The position numbers and the translations under genes were made by a program. From Acanthacorydalis orientalis (lineage: Eukaryota; Arthropoda; Insecta; Megaloptera; Corydalidae), in NCBI GenBank assembly GCA_034766995.1, contig CM068319.1, positions 18,316,922 through 18,380,921 on the forward strand: DNA of 64,000 bases, given 5' to 3'. Shown one piece after another: positions 57,398 to 64,000 of the stretch. The notes beneath the pieces are model-generated. The model saw only the letters and a list, made by a program, of their open reading frames with translations. It ran no database searches and had not been told where the DNA came from. The stretch's first letter is position 1; each line of letters begins with the position of its first letter.

Positions 57398-57803
57398 ATA
57401 TACATATATCATCTTCAAATAAATTCAAAATACAGTGTGTACCTAGATGTAAATAATTTGTTGCTAAGAAAAAGACCGAAGTATAAATGTTTATCATAAT
57501 TTTTATTTTTGGATTAAAATGAATATACTGTTTAAATTATTAAGCATAAGATAAAAAAGAGTATATTATTTTAAATGATTGTTTTTAACATTATATTCTA
57601 TTTTCAAGAAAGTTTTTATATTTATAATCGTTTTTATATTTAATCATTTTCATCGGCGAGACTCAAAAAACGATAATCCTGGCAGCAGTAAAGTGTAGAA
57701 TGCGTTTAGAAAAGATATACCAGTGGGGTTGGTAGTAGGAACGCTAAGGGTTAAATTATTATTTTTTGCTTTAATAGTAAATTTAATTAACATTTAATCC
57801 ACA

Positions 57804-57805
<2 letters not shown>

Positions 57806-57862
<57 letters not shown>
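57806..57862. repeat. (TA)n microsatellite, 57 bp
   Basis: Flanked on both sides by less AT-rich unclassified sequence (57650-57755 and 57880-57960). Confidence 0.95.
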
Positions 57863-57863
<1 letters not shown>

Positions 57864-57979
57864 CATTGAAATGTGTATCAAACTGGATTGCGAACACTAT
57901 TAGTGTCCGCTTGTTATAACGAGAAAGGTACGTCTATACTTGCTTTCTCGCTCTAGGAAAAGTTAGAATATTAAAGTAC

Positions 57980-58160
57980 AGAAAAATATGAAACTCAGAA
58001 AATATATGTTTTGTATCTTAACGCTCTGAAGATGATAATATTGCCATCGAAATCCACATAAACAACGATCAAAACTGATCAATAATGATTTATTGAATGA
58101 TTTTCTGACCAGATTTTTTTTGTGCGTTTGTTTGAGATGAAAAACGAATTCGTATTTAAA
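57980..58160. repeat. MITE-family half element
   Basis: The best-preserved right arm: TGTATCTTAACGCTCTGAAG, ATGATAATATTGCCATCGAA, CAACGATCAAAACTGATCAA, TAATGATTTATTGAATGATT and a GAATTCGTATTT end. It is preceded by TACAGAAAAATATG, the beginning of the partner arm. Confidence 0.7.
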
Positions 58161-59386
58161 TAAATATAACACTGGCAATTTTTGTTTAAATTTTGTCATG
58201 TATAATCTGTTGTAAACGGTAGTATTGTCGATAAGTTCAGTTCTCGTCATTTTATGAAAAAAATCAAAATATTCATCTTTTGAAGAATTTTAGTGTCATG
58301 ATTTTGAAAACATTTTTTCTTCAGAATTACTATATTCAACGAACAAATCATGGAGAATCTGCATCGTTTTCACATATTTTATTAATTATGAAGTTTCAAC
58401 ATTTATAAAATATATATTTTCAAATGGCGTGTGTTTTAATTAATAAAAATATCGTTATTTTTAAAGTAAAATTAACTACTTTTATCGTTCTATCTTCCAA
58501 AGTTAAAAGTTCTGACCAACCTCTAGAATAAACTCTGCAAGATGTATACATGTAGTTTTTAAATAAATCAAAACATGTCAATGCTGTTTCCTTATCAATA
58601 ATACAACTACTTTTCTTATATAGATACTTATGTCAAGTCTGAGATATTGTTTTTTTACAATTTATGGTGGAGTTTAATTACAACAAATTTTCGGTGTGAT
58701 GTCAAATTACTGGGTGTAACATTCAAACTACAGAAGCAAAAAAATCTAATTAAACTCAGAGAACTGGGTACTTTAATTTACTGAGTGGTCCAATTCCTTC
58801 GGTTATGTTGTACATCTTTTTTAAAGAATTGACATGTTACTGTGCTTAAAACGGTTAAAAATAAATATAAATTTATTCAGCATGTGAAAAAATTAGTTTC
58901 CATTTTTATACCATGAGATATTTTTTCCAAATTAATAAATAGCGAGATACATCACGTTTTTACTGCAAACTGGTATATTATCTGTAAAGCACATATTTAT
59001 TTTTATAAGTACTGTTATATTTCCATAATAGTTTATTTTGAGAAGAGACAAAATATTGCGTTTTGTACAGTATTTAATATTTTCTATATATTATTTTATT
59101 GTTTAAAAAAAATGTAACTATAATACCATACAATTATCCTTTTGTATGTTTTATGTGCATTGCTGTAAACTATACAGTACGGTATTATAAAGTCGGAAGT
59201 ATGCATTATGTTACAATTAGGTTATTTTAACTAACTACTTTATTTTTTACAATGCAAATATCTAACAGAACACATCCAAATATGTTATAATACCGTTTTA
59301 AAAACATCTACTATTATATTAAAAAAAGTCCAAGTTATCAAATGACAGCCTAGCGTGATTGTCCACAATTTTGATACATGTCCGTC

Positions 59387-59388
<2 letters not shown>
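58161..59388. other. AT-rich spacer, nothing recognised
   Basis: 58650-58820 is slightly less AT-rich but no frame or family could be matched. Confidence 0.45.
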
Positions 59389-59461
<73 letters not shown>

Positions 59462-59478
59462 ATGCATGCATGCATGCA
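59389..59478. repeat. (TA)n then (ATGC)n microsatellite
   Basis: 70 bp of TA followed by four ATGC units, the only such tetranucleotide tract here. Confidence 0.95.
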
Positions 59479-59775
59479 AGTTGTATTTCAAGCTGTTTTT
59501 ATGGATGAATAGATGTTTTGTGGACTCAGTCGTGTCGGGTTCGAAATACTAGTGTGTCAAATTGACACGCTAAATAATGCGATACGGAAGTCACATATTG
59601 TTCGGTTATTAACAATATACCTTTACCTGAGACTTTTTTCGGCGTTTGGTTCGGTCAAATTACTTTTCAAATGTACTACTGTAATGGATATGTCGCATAG
59701 TGTTGTGGCAGAAGAAATTATTTAATGTTATCTAATTTTTCACTGAATAAACTTGCATTCATTCACATATATGTT

Positions 59776-59779
<4 letters not shown>
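59479..59779. other. Less AT-rich unclassified segment
   Basis: 59513-59725 is open in the plus frame for 70 codons (MFCGLSRVGFEILVCQIDTL at the start) and contains TCGGGTTCGAAATAC, B-box-like. No protein family is recognised; a repeat fragment is as likely as an exon. Confidence 0.25.

Positions 59780-59830
<51 letters not shown>
59780..59830. repeat. (TA)n microsatellite, 51 bp
   Basis: Uninterrupted TA. Confidence 0.95.
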
Positions 59831-59834
<4 letters not shown>

Positions 59835-61021
59835 CTAAAAAATATACATTTTTAAAGTATTATGTAGTCTTTTTCATTGAAAAGGGTACGCTTGTATTAG
59901 ATAGTTGATAATATTGAATGTTCCTTTACTCTATATTAGAGGTGAGCCACTTCTTCGATAATAAGAGCCATATCTAGTACTTTTCATACATTTTTGAATG
60001 TTCTAGAGTCTCACCTTCGTCTGTCTATAATTCATTCATTACATTCAGCAAGTCTTAATTAACAAAATGGTTTATTTTCATATCTTTTTTAAGGATTGTC
60101 CATAACCGGGAGCCACTTTAAACAGCAGTTTGGACTCATATTGCATATGGATGTTTGAAAGATAATGTGAATTTCTCGTTTATATATATATATATATATA
60201 TTCTCATATTGGTACATCTTACACTGCTGAAGATTATTAATATAAAAGAAAAAGTAGAGTCAGTATAAGAAAAATAATAATTACAATTTTATCACAGCTT
60301 AAATATTTCGAGTCATTCTGAGTGTTTCAAAGTTTTGACCTGATATTAACTCTAGAAAACTAGGCATTTTGTACAAATGTGTCTTGATTTAGAATTTGTG
60401 TACATTTTACTTATCAATCGTTTTCCGGTGTTGCACTTTCTTTTATATGTTTTAGATCAATATATCCTATTAAATATTTCAATTATAATTTATTTTGTAT
60501 AATAGTGTACAATATTATTTGAAAAGTGAATTTATTGTGTGAACATGAATAGTTGTTTTCATAAAAAATAGCTTTTAATTGTAATTCTCTCTTTTCAATA
60601 TATCTCTTATGTTCCGAATTCATTTGATCCGAATATAGGTTTTTCACATGTATGTATTGTAATAATCAGTTATTATCAATCTCAAATTCATTAGTCTCTT
60701 ATTATATACATTACTTCAGTTAGTTTTTATATCCATCTCGTTCTTCCATCACTTTTTATTATTTTTAGCAAGTAGAAAATGATAAATTAGAATAAATGTT
60801 AGATATTTTGAAATAAATTTTGATTATATTACAGAAAGTATTTAAAATATAGGTTTTATTTTTTCTGTATTTGCAATTACTTACATATATTAAAGATAGT
60901 TAAGTGAAATCCTAAAAAATTCCAAGCAAAGGTAATAATTAATAAATACGGGTATTGAAATATGTTTAATGATAGTTGACATGTACTGTTTATTTGAATA
61001 ATACTTAAATTTGACTCCATT

Positions 61022-61024
<3 letters not shown>
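59831..61024. other. AT-rich spacer with short (TA)n at 60180-60200
   Basis: No element or frame recognised. Confidence 0.5.

Positions 61025-61093
<69 letters not shown>
61025..61093. repeat. (TA)n microsatellite, about 69 bp
   Basis: TA with one TTA interruption near 61083. Confidence 0.95.
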
Positions 61094-63159
61094 GACACAA
61101 ATAATTATTAACTAATAACTTTATAAAATATAGCCGTAATTACAAATGAAAAAAGTATGTTGACTGTAATGTATTCTTTTAAGTATTAACTTTTTCGCTC
61201 TATTTCTTTCACAAAGGGATGCGGTAATCAAATACAGTTTCAATTTTGTAACTAGTTAAATTGAAGCAATAAAAAAACTAATTATAGTGGATACACGTAG
61301 TAAAACTAAGTACATTATTAAACTTCACGTTTTCATGGTAATGTGCTTATTAATGGTTGTGTAAGTCATTACTAGGGTATTTAGATTTATAGCAGGATTT
61401 TTTCATAAAAAAAGTTTTTTTTAATCAATAGTAATATGTCAGTAAAATCGGTATTTATTTAAATGTCAATAATGCTATTGATTTATTCATACATTATAAA
61501 TGTTTTAATCTGTAACATACAGGCGGTAATTTTTTAATAGTGGAAAGTATATTGAAAGTGAATAATAAAAAAAAAACACTTTTAATAAAATAAATCATTG
61601 ATGAGTTTGTATATATGTGTGTAATACAAAATAGCAGAGTGATTGTTAAAAAAAAGTAAAAAAACAACGTATTTATACTTTGTTAGTTTTTACTCAGTCG
61701 TATATTTTGAACAAATTTAATGAAAAATAAACAAAAAAAAATATATTGTCATTCGATATTCGTTGATTTATTGTTAACTGTACATACTGACAATATTTAA
61801 TATCAAAACAAATAAATTATTACCGTATGCCAGTATCATTTCACGACATCAAAAATACATCATGAATTTGTACATATTTATGTGTTTGAGGTTATGTGAC
61901 ATATGTGAATTTAATTTACCCTATGTATGTTTATATAATTTTTAATACACTCGAGTACAGTATAGAATATTAAAAGAAATATTTTTTATACTGAAATTTT
62001 AAAATAATAATCTTTTCTATTTTCCTCCTATATTGCTACCAAAAAGTATGTGTTAATTTATTTTACAGTACTTTAAAATAGATAACTGTTAGAATGAAAA
62101 TAAAAACAAATCCTCGTTTTTCACATTAACATTCGAATGTAGTGAAATGGAGTTGGTGAAAATAACGATTCTTTAAATCTAATTTCGGTTTCGGTTTACT
62201 CCATTTTCCACCCTGTTTAAAAAATAAATTATCATAATTGTAAATTTTACGACGAATCAGATACATATAAAATGTCTGAAAATGAAAAAAGTATAAAAAT
62301 TTATGCTCAATTTTATATTCTTGGTTATTAAATATTCATATTTATTGCTGTGTTTTACTGGATTTGTGTATATTTTTGTTTTGTTTGAATAGATGAAATA
62401 AAAAAATATTTATTGCCATAAATGATTTAACAAGAACTTATTGTTAACGAACAAATAAATTATAATTAAATATTTCACTCTTTATTATTTTTCAGTCATG
62501 AAATATAAATGTAGCAATTTTGAAACAGTTTGGAAATAAATTATTTATTTGTAAAGATACAGTAAGAAAACAGCACAAGTGCTTTTTTAAAAAAAATAAT
62601 GCGGGAAAGGATTAGTTTAATTAAACATACATAATTATTAAATCAAATTTATTTTTTAGGTTAAATAAATAACACAAAAGTATTAATTTAATAAAATAAA
62701 CACGTTATTAGTAATCTCATCGTATTATAAAATTATTACTGATACTTAGCACGTCTTCTATTATTTTGTAATATTTAAAGTATTTTGGAAGATTTATGAA
62801 TTTTTTTTATATATTTCTAGAACGTCGTCTTTAATACATTAGAGCCTTTTTAGGTATTTATATAACTGTTTCGAATTACCTTTAATTAAAATCAGGAGAT
62901 CTAAATAGCCAGATCGACTTTTATATAATTTTATAGAAAGAAACTTTTGATTATTCTTATTGTGTTTCTGTAGATTATTATTTTTCCTTTTGCCTACTAC
63001 GGCCGATTTCTATGTTTAACTAATCTTCAGATAGTGTTTAGAAGATTTGTTTTTAGTTATAATATTGAAATTCATCTATTTAATTTCACTATGAAAATGA
63101 AATGAACTTTAATATCATTTCCGAAAAAGTATTTTTTTATACCCTAATTCTCTAACCAT
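61094..63159. other. AT-rich spacer, nothing recognised
   Basis: Two kilobases without long microsatellites, transposase motifs or convincing exons. Confidence 0.5.
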
Positions 63160-63265
63160 GATGGAATCGGTATCGAAATGCGCATACACAGTGATCAGAA
63201 ATGATTTACTGAATATTTTTAATCAGAAAAAATGTGGGGAGAATTTTCATTTGTAAAAATTATAA
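63160..63265. repeat. MITE-family half element
   Basis: Right-arm order: ATGATGGAATCGGTATCGAA, ATGCGCATACACAGTGATCA, GAAATGATTTACTGAATATT, TTTAATCAGAAAAAATGTGG and TTTTCATTTGTAAAAA. It lies 200 bp left of the mariner end. Confidence 0.6.
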
Positions 63266-63462
63266 ACTCAGCGAAAGACTTCTCGAAACATGAAAATTAG
63301 CTGAGTAAGCAAAAACGAAATATTAATCTACAAGAATACAAAATTAACAATATAAGCAATAGACCCCTGTTAAAAAAATAAGGAATACAGTTTTGATCAT
63401 GAGATTGTAAATTATATTGTGTGCAGTGAATAAGAATGAATCCAAAATAATGTTTCAATGTA

Positions 63463-64000
63463 TTAGGTTGGTAGGAATATAATTGGGGTTTTTGTTTTCT
63501 GAACTCTAACCTTATTTTTTTCAATGAAAGTGTAATTTCATGGTGTTCATGTTAACATCATTCTAAGGTGCATTTTTCTGTCTGTATTTTGGTAACATCG
63601 ACTTGAGTTTTATTATTAATTTTGCTTTAAATTGGGCCATTGAATTAAAGATGGAAAAGAAGCAAATAAGAGCAAATTTTTTTTACGAGTTCAAAACAGG
63701 CGGTAAATTAGCAGAAACTGCTCGTAAACTAAACGATGGTTTTGGTGTGGGTACTGTTGAGGAACTTAAGGTGCAATGGTGGTTCCAAAAATTTCGTGCT
63801 GGGGACGAGTGCTTTAAAACTGAAGAAGTTCACGGGCGTCCTTCAGTTCATAACGAATAACTGAAGGCGTTAGTTGAATCAGAACCACTGACAGCAATTC
63901 GAAAGCTTGTACAAAACTTAAGCGTTAGTCATCCAACAATTCTGGACCATCTAAATTACTGTATATGAATTTGAAGGTCAAAAAACGCAATTATTTTTCT
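63463..64000 (+). mobile_element. Mariner element, 5' end, continues past the window
   Basis: After TA at 63461-63462 comes TTAGGTTGGTAGGAATATAA then TTGGGGTTTTTG, close to the terminal repeat of cecropia/Hsmar1-type mariners (TTAGGTTGGTGCAAAAGTAATTGCGG). A leader of about 190 bp precedes the transposase start at 63651. This is the only element in the window with both a terminal repeat and coding region clearly in place. The 3' end lies outside or was lost. Confidence 0.8.
63651..64000 (+). pseudogene. Mariner transposase N-terminus, broken
   Basis: The frame from ATG 63651 gives MEKKQIRANFFYEFKTGGKL then AETARKLNDGFG and WWFQKFRAGDECFK, EVHGRPSVHNE: the first helix-turn-helix (AETARKLN..FG) and the WF.KFR.GD motif before GRPS of mariner DNA-binding domains. 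A stop at 63858-63860 interrupts it, after which LKALVESEPLTAIRKLVQ and LSVSHPTILDHL, the second helix-turn-helix, continue in the same frame to further stops near 63966. Beyond that the sequence departs from the expected ...GK..KLDKWVPHEL, suggesting an internal deletion. The catalytic domain is not in the window. Confidence 0.75.

Noticed and set aside
63297..63524. Minus-strand 75-codon frame near the right edge
   Set aside because: It overlaps the mariner terminal repeat and leader and has no features of its own.

Overview
The window looks like non-coding, very AT-rich DNA from an animal nuclear genome, most likely an arthropod and probably an insect. There are no densely packed reading frames, operons, rRNAs or bacterial signals. 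Instead there are more than sixty (TA)n tracts, many 40-70 bp long and several joined to (GA)n, (CA)n or (TG)n. Between them lie decayed transposable elements, recognisable only when translated with stops and frameshifts tolerated. The insect assignment is an inference from the mix of Tc1, mariner and DDE transposase relics; no gene fixes the species.

Layout. 1-10 kb: two copies of a palindromic MITE-like repeat, the 3' end of a LINE running into (TA)n, a tRNA-like segment near 5.95 kb, and a three-unit tandem array of a ~240-bp unit that contains its own (TA)n (8.9-9.6 kb). 10-24 kb: a CpG-containing island (11.6-12.6 kb), a Tc1 transposase relic (13.1-13.9 kb, minus), a mariner relic (19.8-20.4 kb, minus), a LINE reverse-transcriptase relic (21.4-21.8 kb, minus) and a second LINE 3' end against (TA)n (23.6-23.9 kb). 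24-41 kb: another CpG-containing island with a CCAAAATGGCCG motif (24.2-24.5 kb), a ~1.1-kb inverted-repeat structure (32.1-33.2 kb), an internally deleted mariner (37.0 kb) and a DDE transposase relic (39.0-39.65 kb).

The only protein-coding signal I would defend is on the plus strand. An exon at 41101-41287 opens a reading frame at ATG 41209 with a signal-peptide-like N-terminus and ends on a strong GTGAGT donor in phase 1. A second exon at 45057-45152 is entered and left in phase 1 and reads open throughout. Together they suggest the 5' part of a secreted or membrane gene whose family I do not recognise. Weaker candidate exons lie at 50429-50518 and 51812-51837. The CpG-containing islands at 11.6-12.6, 24.2-24.5 and 31.3-31.7 kb could hold its promoter or 5' non-coding exons, but nothing in the sequence links them.

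42-64 kb: a Tigger/pogo-like end, a second copy of the deleted mariner, a 1.05-kb foldback palindrome with tRNA-like sequence in its arms (52.75-53.81 kb), tRNA-derived SINE-like pieces, another mariner relic (55.1 kb) and, at the right edge, the 5' end of a mariner with a recognisable inverted repeat and helix-turn-helix coding region interrupted by stops.
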